This document shows positions 40,890 through 50,314 of a stretch of 64,000 nucleotides of DNA, piece after piece; the stretch's first letter is position 1, and each line of letters opens with the position of its first letter. Location of the stretch: the NCBI RefSeq assembly GCF_003259845.1, contig NZ_QLMJ01000003.1, positions 558,001-622,000 on the forward strand, in the 5' to 3' direction. The DNA is from Actinoplanes lutulentus (GTDB lineage Bacteria > Actinomycetota > Actinomycetes > Mycobacteriales > Micromonosporaceae). Made by a program: the position numbers and the translations under genes. Under the pieces are notes generated by a model. The model had not been told where the DNA came from. It worked only from the letters and a program-made list of their open reading frames with translations, and did no database searches.

Positions 40890-42394
40890 GGGCGGGCTCC
40901 GATCAGGCTGACGATCGGGATGTCGGTTCCGGACAGGACCAGCGCCGGCATCAAGCCGATCACCAGGCTGAGCACCACCAGCGGGCCCCACGCAACCCAT
41001 TCCACCAGCGATATCGAGTGGCGCGATGCGCGTACCCCTGGGGTTGACGGACCGTGAGTGACGCGCCGGAGCAGGCGCAGGAAGTAGGCGGCGGTGAGGG
41101 CGCCGCCGCAGGCGGCGATCACGGCGAGGGTGACCCAGAACGGGCCGCCGGCCTGGACCGCGGCCACCACCGCGAACGCCTCACCCCAGAAACCGGCCAG
41201 ACCCGGCAGGCCGAGCGACGCGATCGCGGCGAAGCCAAGCAGGCCGGCCAGGCGCGGTGCCTGTTCGCGCAGGCCGCTGAGCTGGTCGAGGGAGCCGGTG
41301 CCGGTGCGGTCCTTGATCGTGCCGACCAGGAAGAACAGCAGGCCGGTGATGAGGCCGTGCGCCACGTTGCCGATCAGCGCGGCCTGGATGCCGGTGACCG
41401 TCAGGGTGGCGATGCCGAGCAGGACGAAGCCCATGTGGCCGACGCTGGAGTACGCGATCAGCCGTTTCAGCTCGCGCTGCCGCAGACAGATCAGCGAACC
41501 GGCGATGATCGCGACGACGGCCAGGACACCGAGGACCGGAGAGGCCCATTCGGCGCCCTGCGGCGCTACGCCGAGACCGACTCTGATCAGTCCGTAGGTG
41601 CCCATCTTGAGCAGTACCCCGGCCAGGATCACCGAGCCGACAGTGGGCGCCTCGGTGTGTGCGTCGGGCAGCCAGGTGTGCAGCGGCCAGAGCGGCGCCT
41701 TGATCGCGAAAGCCACCGCGAGCAGGGCGAAGACCAGGCACTGCGTGTTCCGGCTCAGGTCGAACGAGCCGGTCAGGTCGCCGCTGCCGGTCTGCGACAC
41801 CACGGTCACCACGCCGATCAGCAGCAGCACCGAGCCGGCCAGCGTGTAGAGGACGAACTTGCGGGCCGCCGCTCGCCGCTCCGGTCCGCCCCAGCCGGCG
41901 ATCACCGCGAACATCGGCAGCAGGACGACCTCGAAGAAGATGAAGAAAAGGATCAGGTCCAGCGCCAGGAAAGTGCCGAGGACGCCGACTTCCAGAACCA
42001 GGAGCAACGCGGCCAGGGTGCGCCCGGCGCCACCTTCCGGGACCTTTTTGACCGTGTACGCACAACACAGCACCGTAAGCAGCCCGGTAAGCACCACAAG
42101 CGGGTACGAGATCGCGTCGACACCGAGGTGGAATTGCAGCCCGAGCGACGGCACCCAGTCGGCCTGGACCCGCACCCACGGGATCAGTGCCGGCACGGGT
42201 CCGTAGGAGAACCAGCCGAACTCCCGGGGCGCCGCCACCGGCAGGGCCAGCGTCAGCAGGAACGTGACGCCGGCCAGCCCGGTCGCGAGAACCCGGGCGG
42301 CGCGATCCCGGCGGGCCGGAACGGCGAGAACGGCGACCGCCCCGACGGCCGGGACGGCCAGCAGCGCGATCAAGAGGATCTGGGCGGCATCCAT
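40886..42394 (-). CDS. nuoM: NADH-quinone oxidoreductase subunit M
   Basis: A 502-aa antiporter-like subunit. It contains FFIFFEVVLLPMFAVI (key Glu), AFAIKAPLWPLHTWLPDAHTE (key Lys and discontinuous helix) and KRLIAYSSVGHMG. It starts at ATG 42394 with a one-base overlap with nuoL. The extra 5' open frame is a shadow of nuoL. Confidence 0.95.
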   Translation of the reverse strand: MDAAQILLIALLAVPAVGAVAVLAVPARRDRAARVLATGLAGVTFLLTLALPVAAPREFGWFSYGPVPALIPWVRVQADWVPSLGLQFHLGVDAISYPLVVLTGLLTVLCCAYTVKKVPEGGAGRTLAALLLVLEVGVLGTFLALDLILFFIFFEVVLLPMFAVIAGWGGPERRAAARKFVLYTLAGSVLLLIGVVTVVSQTGSGDLTGSFDLSRNTQCLVFALLAVAFAIKAPLWPLHTWLPDAHTEAPTVGSVILAGVLLKMGTYGLIRVGLGVAPQGAEWASPVLGVLAVVAIIAGSLICLRQRELKRLIAYSSVGHMGFVLLGIATLTVTGIQAALIGNVAHGLITGLLFFLVGTIKDRTGTGSLDQLSGLREQAPRLAGLLGFAAIASLGLPGLAGFWGEAFAVVAAVQAGGPFWVTLAVIAACGGALTAAYFLRLLRRVTHGPSTPGVRASRHSISLVEWVAWGPLVVLSLVIGLMPALVLSGTDIPIVSLIGARP

Positions 42395-44319
42395 CAGGCC
42401 AGCGCTCCCACCCACGCGACGATGCCGAGCACCAGAGCGCCCAGGCAGACCAGCAGAGCCGCCGCCGGCAACGCCACCCGGTGTCCTTCGGCGAAGACTC
42501 CGCCGAGGTTCCGGGTCCCCTCGCCCGCGCCCATCACCGCGGCGTCGACGACATGCTCGTCGGCGGCGGTGAAGAAGCGGGCCAGCACCCGCACCGGCAC
42601 GACCACGAGCCGGTGCTGGACGGCGTCCAGGTGGAAGCCGGCCGCGAAGAGCGGGCGGGCCCGGCCCAGCGCCAGTGCCGGGTCGACGCCGGGAACCGCC
42701 CACCAGATCCACCACGCCGAGACGGCGCCGGTGACGAGCAGCAGCATCGGCAGGGCGACCGCGACACCGAGGTGCGGGTCTTCGAGCTCCAGCGAGGTAC
42801 GGAAACCGGGCGCGTAGGCGGCAAGGCCGAGTAACGCCGACGGGACGAGCAGCACGAGAAGAGGCCCGCGCATGGCCCACGGCGGGTCGTGCGGCGTCGA
42901 CGGAGGCTGATAGCGGGCATCGTCGAAACCGATCTCCCAGGCCGGCCCGTCCGGACCGTGTGCGCGGGAGACGCCGAAGAAGGCTCGGAGCAGCAGGCGG
43001 GTCGCGTACCAGGCGGTGATCCCGACCGCGAGCAGCGCGGCGAGCCAGACCACCCAACCGGCCCAGACCGGAACAGCTTCGCTGCCCTCGGTGGCGTGCG
43101 CGGCAGCGGTCAGCACGGTCTCCTTCGACCAGAAACCGGCGAGCGGTGGCAGCCCGGCGAGCGCGCCCAGGCCGATCACGAACGACGCGAACGTCACCGG
43201 CATGTGCGCGCGCAGGCCACCCATCCGGGACAGGAACCCGGTGCCGGCCGTGTGGATCACCGCGCCGGCCGCGAGAAAGAGCAACGCCTTGAACGCGGCG
43301 TGGGTGAGCAGGTGGAACAGCGCGGCGGCGGGCGAGCCGACGGCCAGCGCGGCGGTCATGTAACCGATCTGGGAGACCGTCGACCAGGCCAGCACCCGTT
43401 TCAGGTCGTCCTGCGCGGTCGCGGCGAGCGCGCCGAGCAGAATCGTGATCGCGGCCATCACGCCGAGCACCGCGAGGGTGGCCGGCGACTGTTCGAAGAG
43501 CGGGTACAGCCGGAAGACCACGTAGACGCCGGCCGCGACCATCGTGGCGGCGTGGATCAGGGCGGAGATCGGGGTCGGGCCGGCCATCGCGTCCGGCAGC
43601 CAGGTGTGCAGCGGGAACTGGGCGCTCTTGCCGGCCACCCCGGCCAGGATCAGCAGCAGTGCCGCGGTCAGCGTGCCGGCGTCGTAGGGGAAAGTCAGCA
43701 CGTCGGAGATCCGGGCGCTGCCGGCCTGGGTGATCAGCACGGCGATGCCGAGCAGGAAGCCGACGTCACCCACCCGGGTGACCAGGAAGGCCTTCACCGC
43801 GGCGGCGGGCGCTTCCGGCAGCCGCCGATCGTGGCCGATCAGCAGGTAGGAGCAGGCGCCCATCACCTCCCAGCCGATCAGCATGAAGATCAGGTCGTGG
43901 CTCGTCACCACCAGCAGCATCGCGCCGGTGAAGAGGCTGATCTGGGCGGCGTAGGGCGCGTACCGCGGGTCGTCGTGCAGGTAGGTGACCGAGTAGATCT
44001 GCACCAGCAGCGCGACCAGGCTGACCGCGAGCGCCACGTAGACCACGGCCGGGTTGATCGCGACGCCGAAACTGACCGCGAGCGGGCTGTTCAGGCTGTC
44101 GCCGAAACTGACGATCTCCAGCCCGGTCTCGAACGGGTCGCCCTGCCAGAACAGCAGCCGGATCGCGAGGGCCAGCGCCGCTGCCGCCCCGGCGATGCCG
44201 AGGGCGGCGGCGATCTTTCTGCGTGGTCCCTGTCCGTCGCCCGGCGGCAGCAGGAGTCCGAGCAGGCCACAGAGCAGGGGTACGAGTGGAAGCAGCGGCC
44301 CGGCGACGTCGACGCTCAC
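42394..44319 (-). CDS. nuoL: NADH-quinone oxidoreductase subunit L
   Basis: A 641-aa antiporter-like subunit from a GTG start that overlaps the nuoK stop. It shows IGWEVMGACSYLLIGH, the FLVTRVGDVGFLLGI tract, QFPLHTWLPDAMAGPTPISALIHAATMVAAG and KRVLAWSTVSQIGYM. The long C-terminal lateral helix region is present. Confidence 0.95.
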   Translation of the reverse strand: MSVDVAGPLLPLVPLLCGLLGLLLPPGDGQGPRRKIAAALGIAGAAAALALAIRLLFWQGDPFETGLEIVSFGDSLNSPLAVSFGVAINPAVVYVALAVSLVALLVQIYSVTYLHDDPRYAPYAAQISLFTGAMLLVVTSHDLIFMLIGWEVMGACSYLLIGHDRRLPEAPAAAVKAFLVTRVGDVGFLLGIAVLITQAGSARISDVLTFPYDAGTLTAALLLILAGVAGKSAQFPLHTWLPDAMAGPTPISALIHAATMVAAGVYVVFRLYPLFEQSPATLAVLGVMAAITILLGALAATAQDDLKRVLAWSTVSQIGYMTAALAVGSPAAALFHLLTHAAFKALLFLAAGAVIHTAGTGFLSRMGGLRAHMPVTFASFVIGLGALAGLPPLAGFWSKETVLTAAAHATEGSEAVPVWAGWVVWLAALLAVGITAWYATRLLLRAFFGVSRAHGPDGPAWEIGFDDARYQPPSTPHDPPWAMRGPLLVLLVPSALLGLAAYAPGFRTSLELEDPHLGVAVALPMLLLVTGAVSAWWIWWAVPGVDPALALGRARPLFAAGFHLDAVQHRLVVVPVRVLARFFTAADEHVVDAAVMGAGEGTRNLGGVFAEGHRVALPAAALLVCLGALVLGIVAWVGALA

Positions 44320-44687
44320 CCGGCGATCCGTTCCTCTTCGGCGTCCAGCCGCACGTCATCGGTGATCACGGCGTTACGCATCCGGTAGTACTGCAGCACG
44401 ATCGCGAGCCCGACACCCACCTCGGCGGCGGCCAGCACGATCACGAAGAGGGTGAAGACGCCGCCGGTGCCGGGTGCGGCCGCACCCGGGTTGGCCCACG
44501 CCTCGATGACGACACCTTCCAGGGCGGATCGCAGGCTGACGTCCGCGGTCACGAAGATCAGGTTGACCGCGTTGAGCATCAGTTCGACCGCCATCAGCAC
44601 CAGGATCGCGTTCCGCCGGCGCAGCACGCCGTAAACGCCCAGGCCGAACAGGAGAGCGCCGACCACGTACGGAATGACCACGTGCAT
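44316..44687 (-). CDS. nuoK: NADH-quinone oxidoreductase subunit K
   Basis: A 123-aa membrane subunit with three hydrophobic helices. LVLMAVELMLNAVNL carries the conserved glutamate, and FTLFVIVLAAAEVGVGLAIV the second. The start is chosen at ATG 44687, one base after the nuoJ stop. Slightly longer than most NuoK because of a loop and a C-terminal tail. Confidence 0.94.
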   Translation of the reverse strand: MHVVIPYVVGALLFGLGVYGVLRRRNAILVLMAVELMLNAVNLIFVTADVSLRSALEGVVIEAWANPGAAAPGTGGVFTLFVIVLAAAEVGVGLAIVLQYYRMRNAVITDDVRLDAEEERIAG

Positions 44688-44688
44688 G

Positions 44689-45246
44689 TCAGGCGTCCTC
44701 CGTTTCGGGCTCTGTCGCCGGCTCCGGCTCGGGCTCCGGCTCTGCCTGTCGCGCGCCGATGTCGGGGCGGGACAGCACGATCGCGCCGACCAGGGCGGAG
44801 AGCAGCAGGATCGACAGCACCTCGAACGGCAGCACCCAGGCGCCGAAGATCTGCTCGCCGACCCGCTCGGCGGTGCCCGGTTCCGGCTCCGGGTAACGGA
44901 CCCAGTGGAACGCGTCGGCGAACAGGCCGGCCAGGCCCAGGCCGACACCGCCGCCGATCAGGGCGGCTGGGAAGACCGGGCGGTCCAGGTCGGCGGACGG
45001 GCCGATCGGCGCTCGGGTCAGCATCACCGCGAACAGCAGCAGCACGACCACCGCGCCGACGTAGACGAGGACCTGCACCCAGGCGACCAGCTCGGCGCCG
45101 AGGACCAGGTAGAGGCCGGCGATCGCGCCGAGGCTCACCACCAGGTAGAGCCCGGCCCGGACCAGGTGTTTGCTGGTCACCACGAGCGTGCCGGAACCCA
45201 CCGCGAGGGCACCGAGCGCGAGAAGCAGCACGTCGGAGACGGTCAC
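44689..45246 (-). CDS. nuoJ: NADH-quinone oxidoreductase subunit J
   Basis: A 185-aa membrane subunit from GTG 45246 (GTGA overlap with nuoI). Five hydrophobic helices include [20 protein letters not shown], the conserved helix 3 region with pi-bulge. The C-terminal tail is Glu/Pro-rich (EPEPEPEP). Confidence 0.92.
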   Translation of the reverse strand: MTVSDVLLLALGALAVGSGTLVVTSKHLVRAGLYLVVSLGAIAGLYLVLGAELVAWVQVLVYVGAVVVLLLFAVMLTRAPIGPSADLDRPVFPAALIGGGVGLGLAGLFADAFHWVRYPEPEPGTAERVGEQIFGAWVLPFEVLSILLLSALVGAIVLSRPDIGARQAEPEPEPEPATEPETEDA

Positions 45247-45890
45247 TGCTCCCGCTCCGGGTTCGCGCCTGAGCCGGGGGCCCGGTCGGGGGCCGGACCT
45301 GCGGTTGGGGGGCTCGTCGTGCGTACCGAAGAAGGTCTTGAGGTCTTGGCCGCAGTGGCCGCGCCGGGGCCCGCGGCCTTGCGTGCCGCGGTGGCCTCCT
45401 CTTTGCTCGGCTCGCCGAGCACGTCGTGAGCCGGCGGCGGAGGAACCGTGCGCATCCATTCACCCAGCCGGTTCTTGTCGTGCAGCAGGGAGAGGACGTC
45501 GGTTTCGGCGTATTCGAACTCGGGCGTCCAGTGCAGCGCGTCGAACGGGCAGACCTCGATGCAGATGCCGCAGTACATGCAGAGGGCGAAGTCGATGTCG
45601 AATTTGTCGAGCACGTTGCGCTGGCGGGAGCGCGCGGCGCCGGGGACGACGACCTCTTCCTTGTGCGAGTCGATGTAGATGCACCAGTCCGGGCACTCGC
45701 GAGCGCAGAGCATGCAGACCGTGCAGTTCTCCTCGGAGAGCGCGATCACGCCGCGGGAGCGCGGGGGGAGATCGGGCTGGACGTCCGGGTACTGCTGGGT
45801 GGTGGACCGCTTGGTCATCGTCTTGAAGGTGACCGCAAGCCCGTCGAGCAGTCCCTTGCCAGGCACGTCGCGGTCGCCGTTATCAGTCAC
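45243..45890 (-). CDS. nuoI: NADH-quinone oxidoreductase subunit I
   Basis: A 215-aa ferredoxin-type subunit. Two 4Fe-4S motifs are intact: [12 protein letters not shown] (about residue 56) and [12 protein letters not shown] (about 104). The C-terminal 60 residues are Ala/Pro-rich and dispensable-looking. It is the first gene of the nuoI-J-K-L-M-N block. The gene upstream is a divergent Uma2 gene, so this block must have its own promoter in 45891-45997. Confidence 0.94.
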   Translation of the reverse strand: MTDNGDRDVPGKGLLDGLAVTFKTMTKRSTTQQYPDVQPDLPPRSRGVIALSEENCTVCMLCARECPDWCIYIDSHKEEVVVPGAARSRQRNVLDKFDIDFALCMYCGICIEVCPFDALHWTPEFEYAETDVLSLLHDKNRLGEWMRTVPPPPAHDVLGEPSKEEATAARKAAGPGAATAAKTSRPSSVRTTSPPTAGPAPDRAPGSGANPEREQ

Positions 45891-45997
45891 AAGGGCATAT
45901 CCTGCCCGCTCCGGGCGGGTGACGCGACCTCGGGCTCGCCGGTTTTTCGGGTACCGTCGGTGGGACGGGTGACATGACCCCTTCCCCGGAGGCCGCT

Positions 45998-46567
45998 ATG
46001 ACCGCTGCGATCGAGTTCCCGCGCGCTGGCGGCTGGACCACTGAAGATCTTGAAGATCTACCCGATGACGGCTTGCGCCGCGAGTTGCTCGATGGAGTGC
46101 TGCTCGTGTCACCCTCCCCCACAGATATTCATCAAATCATCGCCATGCGCCTCGGTGTCGCACTCGAAGAGAGCTGTCCGAATGACCTTCAGGTGACGCA
46201 GGGCGTGGAGATCAGGCTCAGTCCGACCCGGTCGTTCATTCCGGACGTGCAGGTGGCGACGGACGAAGCGGCCCAGCGCCGCGGGCGTTATTACACCCCG
46301 AAAGAGATCATCCTCGCCGTCGAGATCGTGTCGCCGACGTCGCTCGCCATGGACCGGGTCACCAAGCCTGCGCTCTACGCCTCCGCGGGGATCCCCTACT
46401 ACTGGCGGATCGAGACGACCAACGGGATCGTCGTGCACGCGCAGAAGCTGGACCCGGAGTCCGGGGTCTACCTTCCGGTCGAGCTCTTCGACGCCCGGAT
46501 CCGCACCGTGGAGCCGTGGCCGATCGACATCCCGATCGAACGGCTGACGCCCCGCCACCTGCGCTAG
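45998..46567 (+). CDS. Uma2-family (DUF820) PD-(D/E)XK nuclease-like protein
   Basis: A 189-aa Uma2 protein; an upstream ATG at 45974 would add 8 residues. It has the family start YELLDG-like RRELLDGVLLVSPSP, FIPDVQVAT (catalytic Asp), LAVEIVSPTSLAMDR (E and S-P-S/T turn) and the Lys further on. It is inserted in opposite orientation between nuoI and nuoH, sharing the CTAG stop overlap with nuoH. The role of Uma2 proteins is unknown. Confidence 0.85.
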   Translation: MTAAIEFPRAGGWTTEDLEDLPDDGLRRELLDGVLLVSPSPTDIHQIIAMRLGVALEESCPNDLQVTQGVEIRLSPTRSFIPDVQVATDEAAQRRGRYYTPKEIILAVEIVSPTSLAMDRVTKPALYASAGIPYYWRIETTNGIVVHAQKLDPESGVYLPVELFDARIRTVEPWPIDIPIERLTPRHLR

Positions 46568-47523
46568 GTCAGGGATTTCACCGCTACGGTCAGGACCAGC
46601 TGGGCCAGGGCGGTCGGGACCAGGATCAGCCAGCAGAGGCGTTGCAGCTGGTCCTCGCGCAAGCGCGGGTAACTCACCCGGATCCAGATGATCACGAAGG
46701 ACAGGGCGAAGACCTTCAGCATGGTCCAGAGCCAGCCCAGCTGATCCGGGTTCGGGCCGTGCCAGCCGCCCAGGAACAACACAGTGGTCAGGGCGGCGAT
46801 CACGACGATGCCCACGTATTCGGCGAGCAGGAAGAACGCGAAGCGCAGCCCGGTGTACTCGGTCATGTACCCGAAGACCAGCTCGGAGTCGGCGATCGGC
46901 ATGTCGAACGGCGGGCGGCGGATCTCGGCGAGGCCGGCGATGAAGAAGACCAGCGCGGCCGGCGCCTGCCAGATCAGCCACCACGGACGCCACGCCTCGA
47001 CGATGCCGGGCAGGCTCAGCGTGCCCGCCGCCATCGCGACGCTTGCCGCCGACAGCACCAGCGGCAGCTCGTAACCGAGCAGCTGGGCGGCGCCGCGAAC
47101 GCCGCCGAGCAGGCTGTACTTGTTCGCCGACGACCACGCCGACATCAGCACGGCCACCACGCCGATCCCGAGCACCGCCAGGACCAGGAACAACCCGATG
47201 TCCAAGCTCTGGGCGACCAGGCCGCCGGGTCCGAGCGGCACCATCAAGAGCACCACCAGGTACGGGAACAGCGCCACGATCGGAGCGAGCCGGAAGACGA
47301 CACGGTCCGCGTCCCGTGGAGTGACGTCCTCCTTCTGTACGAACTTCACCCCGTCGGCGACGAGCTGCGCCCAGCCGTGGAAGCCGCCGGCGTACATCGG
47401 GCCGAGCCGGCCCTGCATGTGCGCCATCACCTTGTGCTCGGCCTGCCCGACAACAAGCGGCAGGACCAGGAAGGCGGCCATCACGGCGACGACCCGGATC
47501 AGCAGGTCGAGCCAGAGCGGCAT
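46564..47523 (-). CDS. nuoH: NADH-quinone oxidoreductase subunit H
   Basis: A 319-aa membrane subunit with eight hydrophobic helices. It contains EHKVMAHMQGRLGPMYAG (amphipathic quinone-tunnel helix), SLLGGVRGAAQLLGYELPL and AEIRRPPFDMPIADSELVFGYMTEYTG, which are the quinone-site loops. The start at 47523 overlaps the nuoC stop, so nuoD, which normally lies in between, is absent. Confidence 0.95.
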   Translation of the reverse strand: MPLWLDLLIRVVAVMAAFLVLPLVVGQAEHKVMAHMQGRLGPMYAGGFHGWAQLVADGVKFVQKEDVTPRDADRVVFRLAPIVALFPYLVVLLMVPLGPGGLVAQSLDIGLFLVLAVLGIGVVAVLMSAWSSANKYSLLGGVRGAAQLLGYELPLVLSAASVAMAAGTLSLPGIVEAWRPWWLIWQAPAALVFFIAGLAEIRRPPFDMPIADSELVFGYMTEYTGLRFAFFLLAEYVGIVVIAALTTVLFLGGWHGPNPDQLGWLWTMLKVFALSFVIIWIRVSYPRLREDQLQRLCWLILVPTALAQLVLTVAVKSLT

Positions 47524-48140
47524 CAGGTGGCCTCCCGTGCTTTTGGTCCCCACTCGTTCGGGTCGGGGACACCCGGCGGGCGCATCGGTGCGCGTTTTGC
47601 GGTGCCGGCCTCCGACTCGCCCGGCTCCTTCGCACCCGGCCACGGTTTGGCCACCCGCGAGGCCAGCACGAACTCCTTGCGCAGCGGATGCCCCTCGAAC
47701 CCCGGCGGCAACAGCAGCGGGCGCAGGTCAGGGTGGCGGGCGAAGGTGATGCCGAACATCTCGTGCGTCTCACGCTCGTGCCACGCGGCGCCCGGATAGA
47801 GGTCCACGAGCGACTCGATCTCCGAATCGGTACGCGGAACCCGGGCGCGCAGCAGCACCCCGTGCTTGCGTCGCGTCGACCAGAGGTGGGCCACCACGGT
47901 GAGCCCCTCGTCCAGCTCGTCCACGGCGGAGAGCCAGTCGAAGAAGTCGCAGCCGATCGCACCCGGGTCGAGGGCCACCTGAGCGGCGTGCCACCAGCGG
48001 GCCGCCGACACGTCGACCACGGCGCGGGCGTGCCCCGGCCCACCACCGGAGACACCGGCCGTGACGGTGCCCGAGGGCTCGTCCGTCGTGAGCAGGGCGA
48101 CCAGGCGGTCACCGACCTCTTCGGGCGTCATGGGCCACAT
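47523..48140 (-). CDS. nuoC: NADH-quinone oxidoreductase subunit C
   Basis: A 205-aa hydrophilic-arm subunit from ATG 48140, with GAGGA 7 nt upstream. The signature is WHERETHEMFGITFARHPDLRPL, the ERExxDxFG family motif with His in place of Asp, followed by FEGHPLRKEF. It is divergent from the ECF sigma gene at 48196, with only 55 bp between them. Confidence 0.92.
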   Translation of the reverse strand: MWPMTPEEVGDRLVALLTTDEPSGTVTAGVSGGGPGHARAVVDVSAARWWHAAQVALDPGAIGCDFFDWLSAVDELDEGLTVVAHLWSTRRKHGVLLRARVPRTDSEIESLVDLYPGAAWHERETHEMFGITFARHPDLRPLLLPPGFEGHPLRKEFVLASRVAKPWPGAKEPGESEAGTAKRAPMRPPGVPDPNEWGPKAREAT

Positions 48141-48162
48141 CCTATGGTCCTCGAAGGCTTCG

Positions 48163-48187
48163 CAACGTTCCGCCGGGCACAGGCGTG
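48163..48187 (+). promoter_or_regulatory. Predicted ECF promoter of sigma gene 48196
   Basis: CAACG, 16 nt, then CGTG, ending 8 nt before the GTG start. It matches the arrangement before the paralogous sigma gene at 49781. Transcription would begin at or near the start codon (leaderless). Confidence 0.6.
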
Positions 48188-48195
48188 TATTCCTC

Positions 48196-48720
48196 GTGAC
48201 CGCCATCGTCGAACCGGAGACACCCATCAACGCCCGAGACGACCCGCCCTCGTTCGACGAGGTCTACGCCGCGCACTACACGGACCTCGCTGTGCAGCTG
48301 TACGCGTACTTCGGCGATCGGCAGGAGGCTCAGGACGTCGCTCAGGAGGCGTTCTGCCGCGCTCTGGCCCGGTGGAACAGCATCGCCGAGTACGACGATC
48401 CGGTCGCCTGGATCCGCCGGGTCGCCTGGAACCTGGCGGTCAGCCGGTGGCGCCGGGCGCGTACCGCATTGAACTTCCTGAGCCGGCAGCGTCCGGCCGA
48501 ACCACAGACCGACGGGCCCGACCCATCGCGCGTCGCGCTGCTGGCCGCGCTCGCGACGCTGCCGCCCACGCAGCGGCGGGCCATCGTCCTGCACTACCTC
48601 GCTGACCTGCCGGTCGCCGAGATCGCGGCGCGCGAGAGGGTCGCCGAGGGGACCGTCCGATCCTGGCTGTCCCGGGGACGTGCCGCGCTCGCCATCACGC
48701 TGAAGGGGGTGTCGCTGTGA
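48196..48720 (+). CDS. ECF sigma factor (pair 3)
   Basis: A 174-aa ECF sigma factor from GTG 48196. Region 2 (FDEVYAAHYTDLAVQLYAYFGDRQEAQDVAQEAF, split here) lies at about 22-55 and region 4 (LPVAEIAARERVAEGTVRSWLSRG) at about 140-165. It belongs to a different subgroup from the 38422/36708 pair. The downstream membrane-protein gene overlaps by GTGA. Confidence 0.92.
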   Translation: MTAIVEPETPINARDDPPSFDEVYAAHYTDLAVQLYAYFGDRQEAQDVAQEAFCRALARWNSIAEYDDPVAWIRRVAWNLAVSRWRRARTALNFLSRQRPAEPQTDGPDPSRVALLAALATLPPTQRRAIVLHYLADLPVAEIAARERVAEGTVRSWLSRGRAALAITLKGVSL

Positions 48721-49727
48721 CCGACATGCTGGATGAACTCCTCGCCGACCTGCGGGAGTCGGCGGTCCGCGAGATCCGGCCGCCGGGGGCTGCGGCAGCG
48801 CGGCGGACGGTTCGGCGGCGCCGGGTGACCGGTGCGGTGGCGGTGGGGTGTGCGGTGCTCGTGGCGATCGTCGGCGGGTTCTCCCTGATCCGCGGGCCGG
48901 CGGCGGCTCCGGTCCTGCCGGCGGTTTCTCCGACGGCTTCTCCGGCGCCTTCCTTCAGTGCCGCGGAACGGCTCGCGAGAGTCGCCTACCAGAGGATCAG
49001 GACCGACCAGCCCGCTCTTGAGCAGGTCGGACCGGTTCAGCCGATCGACATCCAGAAGCGGGTGTACCTGACCCGGCTCACCCTCACGGTGGCCTGCGCC
49101 GGCACCGGCCAATTCACCCTGGTGGTGACAGGCGACGTTTCGGGCGACCGGAACAACACCTTCAAAGACAAAGAATTGGTACGCGTAAAGGTCCCCTGCA
49201 GCGCCGATCCATCCCCGATCACCCGCAAGATCAACGCGAACACTCTGCCCGAGCTGACGTTCGAGCTGGAGGGGACGAAGAGCGCCGTCGAGAAGGCCGG
49301 CTACGCGTTCCGGCTCACCGGCGACGGTGATGCGCCTCTGGCTCCCGACGACGAGACGGCCAGCGTCGACAAGGCTCTCGGCGTGAATTTCGAAGCGCCC
49401 ACGACCGTGCGGGCCGGCGGCGGCGCCCCGGAGGACGAACCCTTCGACGGCAAGTTCCACTTGGGTGGCCAGGATGCCGAATTCCCGGCCGATGAGCGCT
49501 ACACGCTCGCGCTGGCCTGCCGGGGCGAAGGCACCTACGCTCTCCAGATCCGCCGCGGCGGCACCGGAAAGATTCTCGCCGAGCACTCGGTCCAATGCTC
49601 CTGGCCACCGCGGCGGAAGAACTTCGAGGTGCCCGGCGCGCTCGGCAAGAACGTGGAGTTCTGGAGCCGATACGAAGCGCCGCCCTCGGAAGTGGCCGAG
49701 ACCGGGTGGGCGCTGCACATCCGGTGA
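48717..49727 (+). CDS. Membrane-anchored anti-sigma-like protein (pair 3)
   Basis: A 336-aa protein. A cytoplasmic start (MTDMLDELLADLRESAVREIRPPG), an Arg-rich stretch and one transmembrane helix (about 38-58) are followed by an extracellular domain with two repeats of a beta-rich unit having TLTVACAGTGQFTL and TLALACRGEGTYAL. It is translationally coupled to the sigma factor. It is probably its regulator. It lacks the HxxxCxxC anti-sigma motif. Confidence 0.7.
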   Translation: MTDMLDELLADLRESAVREIRPPGAAAARRTVRRRRVTGAVAVGCAVLVAIVGGFSLIRGPAAAPVLPAVSPTASPAPSFSAAERLARVAYQRIRTDQPALEQVGPVQPIDIQKRVYLTRLTLTVACAGTGQFTLVVTGDVSGDRNNTFKDKELVRVKVPCSADPSPITRKINANTLPELTFELEGTKSAVEKAGYAFRLTGDGDAPLAPDDETASVDKALGVNFEAPTTVRAGGGAPEDEPFDGKFHLGGQDAEFPADERYTLALACRGEGTYALQIRRGGTGKILAEHSVQCSWPPRRKNFEVPGALGKNVEFWSRYEAPPSEVAETGWALHIR

Positions 49728-49747
49728 GAATCTCCGGCGGCCGGGTG

Positions 49748-49772
49748 CAACCGGCCGCCGGGGCGCGGCGTG
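49748..49772 (+). promoter_or_regulatory. Predicted ECF promoter of sigma gene 49781
   Basis: CAACC, 16 nt, then CGTG, ending 8 nt before the GTG start. Spacing and position are identical to those at 48163-48187. Confidence 0.6.
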
Positions 49773-49780
49773 TTGTGGCC

Positions 49781-50314
49781 GTGACAGCCATCGCCGGATA
49801 TGGATCGGAGACGCTGACCGCCGTGCGCCCATCCTTTGACGAGGTGTACGCCGCGCACTACGCCGATCTCACCGTGCAGCTGTACGCGTACTTCGGTGAC
49901 CGGCAGGAAGCGCAGGACGTGGTCCAGGAGGCGTTCTACCGCGCCCTGGTCCGGTGGAACAGCGTCGCCGGGTACGACGATCCGGTCGCCTGGATCCGCC
50001 GGGTCGCCTGGAACCTGGCGGTCAGCCGGTGGCGCAAAGCGCGTACCTCGCTGAGTTTTCTGCGTAAGCAGCGACGGATCGAGCCGCAGGCAGAAGGCCC
50101 CGACCCGGACCGGGTCGCGCTCGTGGCCGCACTCGCCGCGTTGCCGGCGGCGCATCGCCGGGCGCTGGTGCTGCACTACCTCGGTGATCTGCCGGTGGCG
50201 GAGATCGCCCGCCGGGAAGGCGTGGCGGCCGGAACGGTGAAGTCCTGGCTGCATCGGGGGCGTGCCGCGCTCGCCACCCAGCTCGACCTGACCGACAGCA
50301 CCGGAGGTGCGTGA
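49781..50314 (+). CDS. ECF sigma factor (pair 4)
   Basis: A 177-aa ECF sigma factor from GTG 49781, strongly similar to the 48196 protein (VTAIAGYG..., FDEVYAAHYADLTVQLYAYF, WIRRVAWNLAVSRWRKART). Region 4 is LPVAEIARREGVAAGTVKSWLHRG. It is a recent tandem paralog of pair 3 with the same promoter spacing. Confidence 0.92.
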   Translation: MTAIAGYGSETLTAVRPSFDEVYAAHYADLTVQLYAYFGDRQEAQDVVQEAFYRALVRWNSVAGYDDPVAWIRRVAWNLAVSRWRKARTSLSFLRKQRRIEPQAEGPDPDRVALVAALAALPAAHRRALVLHYLGDLPVAEIARREGVAAGTVKSWLHRGRAALATQLDLTDSTGGA

